Made by a program: the position numbers and the translations under genes. This document shows positions 23,710 to 31,829 of a DNA stretch of 43,712 bases, one piece after another. The stretch comes from Actinomycetes bacterium (GTDB lineage Bacteria > Actinomycetota > Actinomycetes > Actinomycetales > Dermatophilaceae). The notes beneath the pieces are model-generated. The model was not told where the DNA came from, made no database searches, and was given only the letters and a program-made list of their open reading frames with translations. Numbering within the stretch: position 1 is the first letter of the stretch; each line of letters opens with the position of its first letter. The DNA is taken from positions 1 to 43,712 of the forward strand of contig JAEXXY010000229.1 in the NCBI GenBank assembly GCA_023451855.1. The letters run 5' to 3'.

Positions 23710-25443
23710 ATGGCTCCGAACTCGGGAGAAGTTTCGCTGGGTCGGCGTGAGGCTCAGCTCGGTCGCACGACCGCGGTTCTGTTGATGATCGCGGTGGTCC
23801 TGTTCGCTGCTGCCGCGTGGCTCCTGTGGTCCGGGCAGGACCCGTCGCCCTCGCATGCCAGGGCCACCCTTCCGGTCAACCTGCCGCTGCGAGGCGTCGG
23901 GGTCACCGTCTTCCTCGCCGCGGGTGCATTGGCGGCGGCCTCGTTCGTCGGGCTGGCGGCGCTGCACACCGCGGCCGCGATGAGAGTGCTGTCTCGCGAC
24001 CGGCGCCTGCCACCCCCGCTCCCAACGAGCGTGCAGCGTCTGCGCCGCGTGGCGCTGGCGCCGCTACGTGACCTCGCCGTCGAGAGCGTGACCGACTGGC
24101 CCCCCACCGCGATCCCGTCACCCGACAAGCTGCCTCTTCCTGGCACGCGTCTGCGGTGCCACGTGCTCATCCCCGCCCATGACGAGGAGGCAGTCCTCGC
24201 AGCGACGATCACCTCCTTGGCGTGCCAGAGCCGGCCCCCGGACCAGATCACCGTGATCGCGGACAACTGCACGGACGCGACGGTGCAGATCGCCCGCGCG
24301 CACCACGTCGAGGTTGTCGAGACCGTGGGCAACACCGAGAAGAAGGCAGGTGCGCTCAACCAGGAGCTGGCACGCCTGCTGCCGACGACCACGACCCGTG
24401 ACGCGGTCATGGTCATGGATGCCGACTCCACCATCGGGCCCCGGTTCATGGAGACGGCGATGGGACTGCTCGAGGCGGACCCCGGACTGATGGCCGTTGG
24501 TGGGTTGTTCTACGGCGAGCCGGGCGCCGGCGTGCTGGGCCAGTGCCAACGCAACGAGTTCGCCCGCTACCAGCGGGTCGTCGCCCGGCGCCTCAACCGG
24601 GTCTTCGTGCTCACCGGCACGGCCTCGGTCATCCGGGCCTACGCGCTTGACGCCGTGGCGCAGAGCCGTGGCGCGCTGGTGCCCGGGAAGCGCGGGCAGG
24701 TCTACGACACGATCGCGCTGACCGAGGACAACGAGCTGACCCTGGCCCTGAGGACCCTCGGCGCGCGGATGACCTCTCCACCGCAGTGCCGGGTCACCAC
24801 CGAGATCATGTCCACACGTCGCGGGCTGTGGCGACAGCGGCTGCGCTGGCACCGCGGTGCGCTGGAGAACATCGGCACCTATGGGCTCACCCGAGCCACC
24901 GCGATGTACTGGGGTCAGCAGATGGGGCTCGCCTACGGCGTGGTCGCCCTGTACTCCTACCTGCTGCTGCTCGGTATCACCCTGTTGGCCGCGGACAACC
25001 TCCGCTGGTCGCCGTTCTGGGTCGCGGTAGGCCTGGTCTTCCTGGTCGAGCGGCTCGCCACGGTCTGGGCGGCCGGCTGGCGGGCACGCGCGCTGGCGGC
25101 ACCGATCTTCCCCGAGCTCGGCTACGCCGCCTTCCTGCAAGCCTGCTTCGTCAGTTCGCTGTGGAAGATCGTCACGGGCGCCCGGGAGGAGTGGAACTAC
25201 GTCCCACGTCCCCAACTCCGGACCGTCGCGCTCTTCGCCGTCGTCGCGTACCTGTACCCGGACGGCGCCCTGCTCCCGACGTCCACGCTCTACACCGACT
25301 GGTACGCCGCACTCTGCCTCTGGGTCGGCTTCAACACCCTCGTCTTCGCCTTCCTCAGCCTGCTGCAGCTCGTGCCGCCGCTGCGCCGAGCCGCCAGACA
25401 GGCCGCGCGCCAGGCCCGGGCCGAGGCCCGGAACGGCGCCTGA
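23710..25443 (+). CDS. processive-type family 2 glycosyltransferase, membrane bound
   Basis: The 577-residue product has two N-terminal TM segments (about 22-42 and 62-88) and a GT-A catalytic domain beginning CHVLIPAHDEEAVL. Acidic motifs are DAD (237-239) and TED (338-340), with QRLRW at 376-380; several C-terminal TM segments follow. This D, DxD, ED, QxxRW pattern is that of cellulose/hyaluronan/chitin-synthase-like enzymes, which polymerise sugars from UDP-donors and thread them through the membrane. The polymer cannot be deduced. ATG 23710 has GGAAGGG upstream. No accessory exopolysaccharide genes are adjacent. Confidence 0.85.
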   Translation: MAPNSGEVSLGRREAQLGRTTAVLLMIAVVLFAAAAWLLWSGQDPSPSHARATLPVNLPLRGVGVTVFLAAGALAAASFVGLAALHTAAAMRVLSRDRRLPPPLPTSVQRLRRVALAPLRDLAVESVTDWPPTAIPSPDKLPLPGTRLRCHVLIPAHDEEAVLAATITSLACQSRPPDQITVIADNCTDATVQIARAHHVEVVETVGNTEKKAGALNQELARLLPTTTTRDAVMVMDADSTIGPRFMETAMGLLEADPGLMAVGGLFYGEPGAGVLGQCQRNEFARYQRVVARRLNRVFVLTGTASVIRAYALDAVAQSRGALVPGKRGQVYDTIALTEDNELTLALRTLGARMTSPPQCRVTTEIMSTRRGLWRQRLRWHRGALENIGTYGLTRATAMYWGQQMGLAYGVVALYSYLLLLGITLLAADNLRWSPFWVAVGLVFLVERLATVWAAGWRARALAAPIFPELGYAAFLQACFVSSLWKIVTGAREEWNYVPRPQLRTVALFAVVAYLYPDGALLPTSTLYTDWYAALCLWVGFNTLVFAFLSLLQLVPPLRRAARQAARQARAEARNGA

Positions 25444-25734
25444 CCGACGCGGCTGCGACCGGGCAACAGGATATACAGACGCCACACTGGCGAGCCGTGA
25501 CAGTGACCTCCTGAAGTGACCACGGAAACCCGTGAGCTTCGGCGCATCAACCGGTCGCTGATCGGAGCCGTATTCGGGCGGAATGGGCCGCCGTGGCGTC
25601 TTGGCATCGCCGCATGCCCTTGAGCACGAAGCCGCCACGACCAGGACGGTCTTCCACTCAGTGGTCGCGGGCCGATCGAAGAGTGCGGCGCGAAACCGAG
25701 CACGACCGGCATCGCTGACGAATCCCTGCGACGT

Positions 25735-27237
25735 TCAGCGCTCCGGCACGGCATCGGCGAGCGGGGTAGCTGACGTCGGAAGGGTGTGGGAGACGGCGGC
25801 GGCTGAGGAGGCGGCGTCGTGCAGCGTGCCCTTGGCCGTGCGGTGGCGGCCCATGAGGGCGGCCATGAGCAGGCCAGCGACGCTGAAGGCGGCCATGACC
25901 CACGATGCTGTCGCGAGCCCGGTGGCGAGGGCGTCGGCCTGGGAGGCTCCCTTGGCGGTCTGGTTGGCGATGACCGAGCCGTAGATGGACGCGGCCAGGG
26001 CGGTCGCCACGGCGGCGCCGACGTAGCGGGCCATGTTGGACACGCCTGAGGCGGCGCCCACCTGGTTCGCCGACACGCACGCCGTCGAGGCGGAGGACGC
26101 CGGTCCGTTGGACAGGCCCATCCCCACGGCGATGGCGATGAGAGGCAGCACGAAGGCGGCGTACCTCCAGTCGGAGTGGACGAACCCGACCAGAGCGAAT
26201 CCCACTGCGGTGAGCAGGAACCCGAGCGCTATGACCTGCCGGCCCCCGAAGCGGGCGGCCAGTCTCGGCACGAGCGGGGCGACGGCGACCAGGCCGACGG
26301 TGGCGGGCAGCGTGGCCAGGCCGGCCTGAAGCGGGCTGAACCCGAGGGTGGCTGGGTTCTGGAAGTAGAGGCTGAGCAGGTACATCAGGCCGTTGATCGT
26401 TCCGGCGCCGATGAGGATCGCGACGGTGGCTCCGACCAGGATGCGGTTGCGCAGCAGGGCCAGATCCAGCAGCGGCACCTCGACGCGACGCTCGACGACG
26501 ACGAACAGGTACCCAGCCACGACGGAGACGACGAGGCAGCCGATCGTCGCGGGCGACGCCCAGCCCCAGTCGCTGCCCTTGCTCAGGGCCAGGATGAGTG
26601 GCGCGAGGGTCAGTGCGACCAGCACGGTGCCGGCATAGTCGATCGAGCGGGACCGGGTCGGGTCGCGTGACTCCGCCACCGTGAAGTAGGTCAGCACGAT
26701 GCAGATCGCGCCGACGACCGCGTCGACCCAGAACAGCCCCTGCCAGCCGGTGATGTCCACGAGCACGCCGCCCACCAGCGGCCCGGCGGCGGCGCCCACC
26801 GCGGCGGCAGCGCCCCACAGCGACACCGCGCGCAGCTGTTCCTGGCCGGAGTTGGCCACCGACAGCAGGCTCAGCCCGCACGCGAGGATCGTCGATCCCG
26901 CGGCGCCCTGGATGAACCGGCCCGCGATGACCGCTCCGCCCGAGGTCGACAGCGCGATGAGGATGCAGGAGATGACGAACAGCAGCAGTCCCAGCTGGAA
27001 GACGCGCTTGCGGCCGAAGACGTCGCCGAGGGAGCCGGCAGTGACGATCACCGCGGCGCCGACGAGGGAGTAGCCGGTGACCGCCCACTGCAGGGTGGTC
27101 ACGCTCGTTCCGGTGTCCTCGCTGATCGCCGGCAGCAGGATGCTGACCGCTGAGGTGTTCGCGTTGACCACCAGCGTCGACAGGCACGTGGCCGCCAGGA
27201 CACCCCCTGTCCGTGACCTGACCTCGACATCGCTCAT
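25735..27237 (-). CDS. DHA2-type MFS multidrug exporter (EmrB/QacA family)
   Basis: The 500-residue product has about 14 hydrophobic segments. It carries motif A between TM2 and TM3 (GSLGDVFGRKRVF) and the TM5 motif C region of drug exporters (AAAAVGAAAGPLVGGVLVD). It should be a proton-coupled exporter of drugs or toxic metabolites in the cytoplasmic membrane. ATG 27237 has no Shine-Dalgarno-like sequence, so the message may be leaderless. It is divergent from a ThrE-family gene across 94 bp that hold a strong inverted repeat at 27264-27298, the likely control site; no regulator gene is adjacent. Confidence 0.88.
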   Translation of the reverse strand: MSDVEVRSRTGGVLAATCLSTLVVNANTSAVSILLPAISEDTGTSVTTLQWAVTGYSLVGAAVIVTAGSLGDVFGRKRVFQLGLLLFVISCILIALSTSGGAVIAGRFIQGAAGSTILACGLSLLSVANSGQEQLRAVSLWGAAAAVGAAAGPLVGGVLVDITGWQGLFWVDAVVGAICIVLTYFTVAESRDPTRSRSIDYAGTVLVALTLAPLILALSKGSDWGWASPATIGCLVVSVVAGYLFVVVERRVEVPLLDLALLRNRILVGATVAILIGAGTINGLMYLLSLYFQNPATLGFSPLQAGLATLPATVGLVAVAPLVPRLAARFGGRQVIALGFLLTAVGFALVGFVHSDWRYAAFVLPLIAIAVGMGLSNGPASSASTACVSANQVGAASGVSNMARYVGAAVATALAASIYGSVIANQTAKGASQADALATGLATASWVMAAFSVAGLLMAALMGRHRTAKGTLHDAASSAAAVSHTLPTSATPLADAVPER

Positions 27238-27263
27238 GCACCGGACGGTATTTCGGCGGGCTG

Positions 27264-27298
27264 CGGCACACCTCACCCCGTCAGTGTGAGTTGTGCCG
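27264..27298. promoter_or_regulatory. inverted repeat in divergent MFS/ThrE promoter region
   Basis: The arms CGGCACAcCTCAC (27264-27276) and GTGAGtTGTGCCG (27286-27298) are reverse complements with one mismatch around 9 bp. An operator controlling one or both divergent genes is the simplest reading. The inner part (CACCTCA...TGAG) recurs at 33411 and 36685. Confidence 0.6.
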
Positions 27299-27331
27299 AC
27301 CTAGTTCCGACGCGGTGGTCACCCTGGGCGG

Positions 27332-28600
27332 GTGACGCCCGGAGGGTGTGCGCTCCGTGAACCTGTGTATGTGGCTCCAACGGATGAGGATCCTTTCGAC
27401 GTCGTGGTCCGGGTTGCCTCGCTGCTGCTCAGCTCGAGCGGCGAGGGGGTCGGCATGCTCGAGCGCTCGGTGGCACGGATCGCGACCGCGTTCGGTACGC
27501 GGGCGGACCTGCTCGTCCTTCCCGACCAGGTGGTCGTCACGGGCGCGCACACGGGGCCCAGCCCGCGCGTCGCCGTGGTCAAGGCGACGCCGGGTCTGTC
27601 CCGCCTCGACCAGGTGATGGACCTGCACGTCCTCGTCGAGGACGTCGAGGCCGGCCTGTCCGTGGCCCAGACAGTGTCGAGGCTCGACGCGATCGAGTCC
27701 GAGCCTCCCAGGTGGCCACGATGGCTGCGGGTCGTGGGGGTCATGCTGTTCACGGTCGGGTTCGCCCCGTCAGTCGTGGGCACCGCCGGCGAGATCGTCG
27801 CGACCGTCCTTCTGGGCGCACTCATGGGCATCCTCATGGTGACGTTCGAGGGTCGGCGCCTGGAGGTGTTGCTGCCGTTCGTCGGCGCTTTCGTGCTGAC
27901 ACTGGTGGCTGCCCTGGTCCTCCCGGGGCTCGTCACGGCCTCCGGCGTCGTCCTTGTCGTCGTCCCTGCGCTCTTCGTCGTCGTGCCGGGGGACTACCTG
28001 TCAGCTGCCGCCGGGGAGCTGATCGCCGGCCGGATCTCCGCCGGCGCGAGCCGCCTGCTGTATGCCGCTCTGGTGCTGGCGCTCCTCGTGATCGGAATCG
28101 CCGCCGCGGCGGAGGTCACCGGCAACGACAGGCTGCTCACCGAGACGCCGGTCAGCCCGACGCTGCCGTTCGCCGTGGTGACGCTCGCCTGGATCCCGTT
28201 CGCCGTGGGGCTCGTCCTGGCGTTCAACGCCCACTTGAGCGCCCTGCCGTGGCTCGTGCCGACGGTGATCGGCACATATCTGGTCCAGCAGGCCGCGACC
28301 AAGCTGGTCGGAGACATCACGGGCACGCTCATCGCTGGGATCGCTCTGGGCGTCTTCGCCGGGCTGGCCTCAAGACCACCTGGCCGGCCTCCCCGGCTCG
28401 TGCTCATCCTCGGCGGGTTCTTCGTGCTGACCGTCGGCGGCCTGGGACTGCGCGGCGCCACTGCTCTGATCGGCACCGACATCGTGTCGGGTTTCGAGGA
28501 CCTGCGGGACTTCTTCATCCAGATGCCGACCGTCGCCATCGCCCTCGCCCTGTCGGTCCTCGCGACCGACCGGCCCGGGCGGCTGCCGCGTCGTTCCTAG
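27332..28600 (+). CDS. threonine/serine exporter (ThrE) family protein
   Basis: The 422-residue product has the ThrE two-part build. The N-terminal soluble/amphipathic domain (residues 20-125) has SSGEGVGMLERSVARIATAFG and DLHVLVEDVEAG; about ten TM segments follow, with the conserved VVPGDYLSAAAGELIAGRISAG between TM blocks. Family members export threonine and serine using the proton gradient. GTG 27332 is used; GTG codons at 27365 or 27371 are possible alternatives. It converges with a second, divergent ThrE-family gene, so the locus has two paralogous exporters. Confidence 0.8.
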   Translation: MTPGGCALREPVYVAPTDEDPFDVVVRVASLLLSSSGEGVGMLERSVARIATAFGTRADLLVLPDQVVVTGAHTGPSPRVAVVKATPGLSRLDQVMDLHVLVEDVEAGLSVAQTVSRLDAIESEPPRWPRWLRVVGVMLFTVGFAPSVVGTAGEIVATVLLGALMGILMVTFEGRRLEVLLPFVGAFVLTLVAALVLPGLVTASGVVLVVVPALFVVVPGDYLSAAAGELIAGRISAGASRLLYAALVLALLVIGIAAAAEVTGNDRLLTETPVSPTLPFAVVTLAWIPFAVGLVLAFNAHLSALPWLVPTVIGTYLVQQAATKLVGDITGTLIAGIALGVFAGLASRPPGRPPRLVLILGGFFVLTVGGLGLRGATALIGTDIVSGFEDLRDFFIQMPTVAIALALSVLATDRPGRLPRRS

Positions 28601-28612
28601 CCTCGACGCCGG

Positions 28613-28627
28613 GGCCGCAGCGCGGCC
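28613..28627. terminator. hairpin between convergent ThrE-family genes
   Basis: GGCCGC-AGC-GCGGCC forms a perfect six-pair stem in the 42-bp gap between the two stop codons. There is no T-tract, as is usual in high-GC actinobacteria. It could serve both strands. Confidence 0.4.
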
Positions 28628-28642
28628 GCAGCAGGAGGTGGC

Positions 28643-30013
28643 TCAGATTCCCCGCCACGACGAGGTGGCCCGACCGATGCGCTCCGAGACACCCGAGCCG
28701 ACGAGCACCCCGACCGCGATCGCGACGACCGACATGAGCGCGTTGAGGAAGTCACCGAGCCCGGCCGCCTGGTCGGCGCCGAGGATCTGTGCGACCCCCT
28801 GGAGCCCCAGAGCCCCCGGGACCAGCAGCCAGAAGGCCGGCAGGAACGTCACCGGGACCGGCGGCCCGCTCTTGCGCGCCTGGATCGCGTAGCAGACGGG
28901 CAGCACCACAGCGGCTGCCACGAAGCTCGCCCCGAGCGAACCGAGCGTCCGTCCCGAGACCACCTGGACGGCATACGCGACGTAGAGCACGAGCAGGAGC
29001 CAGCGGAACGTGCCGCGCGGCGCCGATGACGCGATGTACTGGCCCAGTCCGAACACGAGCACCCCCACCCACGGCGCCCAGCCGCCCAGTGCCCGGGTGG
29101 GCTCGCCGGACACCGGTGGTACGCCGGCGAGCTGGGCGCCCATCGCGATGCCGAACGTCAGCAGGAGCAGCCGTTCCAGGCCGTAGACCAGGCGCGCGGA
29201 GCCCGCGAGCATGTCACCGGTCGACAGCTCGACGGTGCCCATGGTCAGAGCGGCCCCCGGCAGGAACGTGACGAGGGCCGGGATGACGATCTCCAGCGGA
29301 GGCGTCTTGAGCAGCGGGGCCACCCAGGCGAACACCACCCAGGTGACGACGAACGCCGTGGCAACCGGGAGCAGCAACGAGAGCATCGAGTCGCGGTCCG
29401 CCGCCCAGCGCATCCAGCCGGTGAGAAAACCGAGCAGGACGAAGGCCGGCATGGCTGCGACCGTGGGGTTGAGCATCATCCCGAGCCCGAGCGTCAGGAT
29501 GCCGCTGCCGAGCACGGCCGCGACCGGCCCGAACCGGGGTGGCGCCGTGAGCAGCTCGTCCAGGCGGCTCCTTGCGGTGTCCACGTCGACCGTGGCGTGG
29601 CGGATGTCGTCGACGAGACGGTAGAGGGCGTCGACCTGGTCGAGCCGCATCGGGATGGCGCCGCCGGTCTTGAAGTCGACGCGGCTCGTCGTGCCGAGGT
29701 CGATGCGCACGAACAGCCCGGTCGGCACGACGAAGAACGTCACCCCGGTGGCGGCATACATCGCCGCGACCTCGTCCAGGATCTGGGTGACGCTGTCCGC
29801 CGGCTCACCCGCACGGGACAGGGCGATCCCGAGCGTGCGCAGCAGCTCCAGCACCGCCTCGGGTGGCTGCGCAGGCACGGGTTCCGTCGCCGCAGGGGTC
29901 TCGCCGGCCAAGCCCTGGGCCACCTCTCCGATACGGGACCAGAGCCGGCCGCCCAGGGAGCGTCGCTCGCCCGGTGGCGGGTGACCCTCCCTGCCGGCCA
30001 CGGTGATCGGCAC
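28643..30013 (-). CDS. threonine/serine exporter (ThrE) family protein, second copy
   Basis: The 456-residue product has an N-terminal ThrE domain (VLELLRTLGIALSRAGEPAD, FFVVPTGLFVRID) and about ten TM segments with the FLPGAALTMGTVELSTGDMLAG motif. It is only distantly related to the first ThrE-family protein in the window. GTG 30013 starts 7 bp after the dipeptidase stop; upstream parts of the frame overlap the dipeptidase and lack codon bias. It is the last gene of a four-gene operon with APC permease, small membrane protein and M20 dipeptidase. Export of amino acids released from peptides is a reasonable inference. Confidence 0.82.
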   Translation of the reverse strand: MPITVAGREGHPPPGERRSLGGRLWSRIGEVAQGLAGETPAATEPVPAQPPEAVLELLRTLGIALSRAGEPADSVTQILDEVAAMYAATGVTFFVVPTGLFVRIDLGTTSRVDFKTGGAIPMRLDQVDALYRLVDDIRHATVDVDTARSRLDELLTAPPRFGPVAAVLGSGILTLGLGMMLNPTVAAMPAFVLLGFLTGWMRWAADRDSMLSLLLPVATAFVVTWVVFAWVAPLLKTPPLEIVIPALVTFLPGAALTMGTVELSTGDMLAGSARLVYGLERLLLLTFGIAMGAQLAGVPPVSGEPTRALGGWAPWVGVLVFGLGQYIASSAPRGTFRWLLLVLYVAYAVQVVSGRTLGSLGASFVAAAVVLPVCYAIQARKSGPPVPVTFLPAFWLLVPGALGLQGVAQILGADQAAGLGDFLNALMSVVAIAVGVLVGSGVSERIGRATSSWRGI

Positions 30014-30020
30014 CGTGCCG

Positions 30021-31367
30021 TCAGCCGCGCGCTGCCGCGTAACGCTGCAGGAAGAGCGCCTCGACCAGGGCCATGTTCGCGATCTCTGAGGGGTCGACGC
30101 TCTCGTTCGGTGCGTGGATGAGGGCCTGCGGCTCCTCGACACCCATGAGGAACAGCTCTGCCTCGGGGTAGGTCTCGGAGAACACGTTGCACAGCGGGAT
30201 CGATCCTCCCTGGCCCAGCATCGCCATCGGCTTCCCGTACGCCTCCTGCATCGCGGCAGACATCGCACCGTAGGCGGCGCCCTCCGTCGCGGCGCGGAAC
30301 GGCGATCCCGTGGCCTCCGTCTCGACGGTCACGTGCACGCCCCAGGGCGCCTCGGCCAAGAGGTGCTCCCGCAAGGCCTTCTCCGCTTCGGAGGGTGTGG
30401 TGCCCGGCGGGATGCGGAGGTTGAGCCGGGCGCGCGCCCTGGGGGAGATGGCTGCCGCCGAACCGACGACCGGAGGGCAGTCGATGCCGAGGATCGTCAA
30501 CGCCGGGCGTGCCCACAGCATGTCCGAGACCGTCCCGTCGCCGAGGAGCTCGGCCCCCTCCACAACACCCGCGTCCCTGCGGAACTGCTCTGGGGGATAG
30601 GGCTCCCCGGTCCAGGTCTGGGTGTTGTCGAGCCGGGCGACCGTCGTGTTGCCGTCGCGGTCGCGCAAGGACCCAAGCATGGCGACGAGCGCGGCCAAGG
30701 CGTCCGGGGCCGCTCCTCCGAACATGCCGGAGTGGATCTCCGATGCGAGGGCTTCCACGGAGACGACGACGTTGACCATCCCGCGCAGGCTCACCGTGGC
30801 CGCCGGGACCCCGACCGCCGCGTTCCCGGTGTCACACACGAGGATCGCGTCGGCGCGCAGCAGGTCGGCGTTCGGGGGCACGAACGCCTCCAGCCCTCCC
30901 GTGCCCTGCTCCTCAGAGCCCTCGACGACGAGCTTGAGGTTCACCGGGATGTCGTCGCCCAGAGCGCGCAGCGCAGTCAGGTGCATGACGATGTTTCCCT
31001 TGCAGTCCGCGCTGCCGCGGCCGTACCACCGGTCGCCGACTTCAGTCAGCTCGAACGGCGGTGTGCGCCACGCCTGCTCGTTGAGCGGCGGCTGCACGTC
31101 GTAGTGGGCGTAGAGCAGCACCGTCGGCGCGTCAGGGTCACCTGACGCCCGGGAGCCCACGACCGCCTGGCTTCCGTCGGCCGTCTCGGCGAGCTGGGCA
31201 TCGGCGAACCCGACCGCGGCGAACGCGTCGAGCACCCACTGCGCAGCCTTCGCGCACTCCTCCGGCGGGTACTGCCGTGGGTCCGCTACCGACGGGATCG
31301 CGACGAGCTCGGCCAGATCGTCGCGCGCCTGCTTCATCAGACCGGCCACCCGGTCCCGCAGCTCCAC
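30021..31367 (-). CDS. M20 family metallodipeptidase
   Basis: The 448-residue product has the full set of M20 dinuclear zinc motifs: LLYAHYDVQ (His88, Asp90), GRGSADCKGN (Asp121), EGSEEQGTGG (Glu152-Glu153) and a C-terminal LIHAPNESV. A dimerisation lid domain lies in the middle. It should hydrolyse dipeptides or small acylated amino acids in the cytoplasm. GTG 31367 starts 3 bp after the small membrane-protein gene. Its place between a permease and an amino acid exporter suggests that it processes an imported substrate. Confidence 0.88.
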   Translation of the reverse strand: MELRDRVAGLMKQARDDLAELVAIPSVADPRQYPPEECAKAAQWVLDAFAAVGFADAQLAETADGSQAVVGSRASGDPDAPTVLLYAHYDVQPPLNEQAWRTPPFELTEVGDRWYGRGSADCKGNIVMHLTALRALGDDIPVNLKLVVEGSEEQGTGGLEAFVPPNADLLRADAILVCDTGNAAVGVPAATVSLRGMVNVVVSVEALASEIHSGMFGGAAPDALAALVAMLGSLRDRDGNTTVARLDNTQTWTGEPYPPEQFRRDAGVVEGAELLGDGTVSDMLWARPALTILGIDCPPVVGSAAAISPRARARLNLRIPPGTTPSEAEKALREHLLAEAPWGVHVTVETEATGSPFRAATEGAAYGAMSAAMQEAYGKPMAMLGQGGSIPLCNVFSETYPEAELFLMGVEEPQALIHAPNESVDPSEIANMALVEALFLQRYAAARG

Positions 31368-31370
31368 GGC

Positions 31371-31829
31371 TCAGCCCCTCACGGTGTTGTCGAGGTTCAG
31401 GCCGTTGACGAACTCCTGGAAGCTAGGCAGCTGGTCAGGGCAGTAGACCTTGATGATGGCCAGCTCTCCCTTGACGACGCGGTTGTCGGCGATGACCGGG
31501 CGCATCCCGGGGCCGGCGGCGCCGTTCATGAGCTGGCCCAGGAAGATCGACCGGCGCAGCGCCCCTCCGGGGTCGTCGCACACGGCCCCGCCGTCGTCGC
31601 CGAGCACGGTGACGACCTGGTCCTGCGTCGGGGCGGGAAGGCCGGCGGCGCGGAGGGCGACGATGAGCTGGTTCGCCTTGGCCTGTGCCTGCTCGTTGGC
31701 CTGCTTGGACCGGTGCGCGATCAGGGAGACGACCAGGAGCACGACGAAGACGGCGGCCACGATGATGTACATGGTGCGGTGCTCCTGGTGAGTCGGCTCG
31801 CTGTAGGTCGGCTGCTCGGTGACGCTCAT
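31371..31829 (-). CDS. single-TM hypothetical protein coupled to the APC permease
   Basis: The 152-residue product has one N-terminal TM helix (MYIIVAAVFVVLLVVSLIAH, residues 20-39). A coiled, Gln/Ala/Asn-rich linker (SKQANEQAQAKANQ) follows, and then a soluble domain with two cysteines (AVCDDPG and KVYCPDQ) and LGQLMNGAAGPGMRPV. The ATG overlaps the permease stop by 4 bp (ATGA), so the two proteins are made together. The soluble part may lie outside the membrane with the cysteines as a disulfide. I do not recognise the family; an accessory subunit of the permease is an inference from coupling. Confidence 0.7.
   Translation of the reverse strand: MSVTEQPTYSEPTHQEHRTMYIIVAAVFVVLLVVSLIAHRSKQANEQAQAKANQLIVALRAAGLPAPTQDQVVTVLGDDGGAVCDDPGGALRRSIFLGQLMNGAAGPGMRPVIADNRVVKGELAIIKVYCPDQLPSFQEFVNGLNLDNTVRG

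Noticed and set aside
24118..25638. 506-codon minus-strand open frame opposite the family 2 glycosyltransferase gene
   Set aside because: Composition is low-complexity Gln/Arg/Gly typical of antisense GC-rich frames, and the opposite strand has all catalytic motifs.
25658..27271. 537-codon minus-strand frame overlapping the MFS gene on the same strand
   Set aside because: Arg/His/Pro-rich out-of-frame reading of the MFS gene, without membrane segments or motifs.
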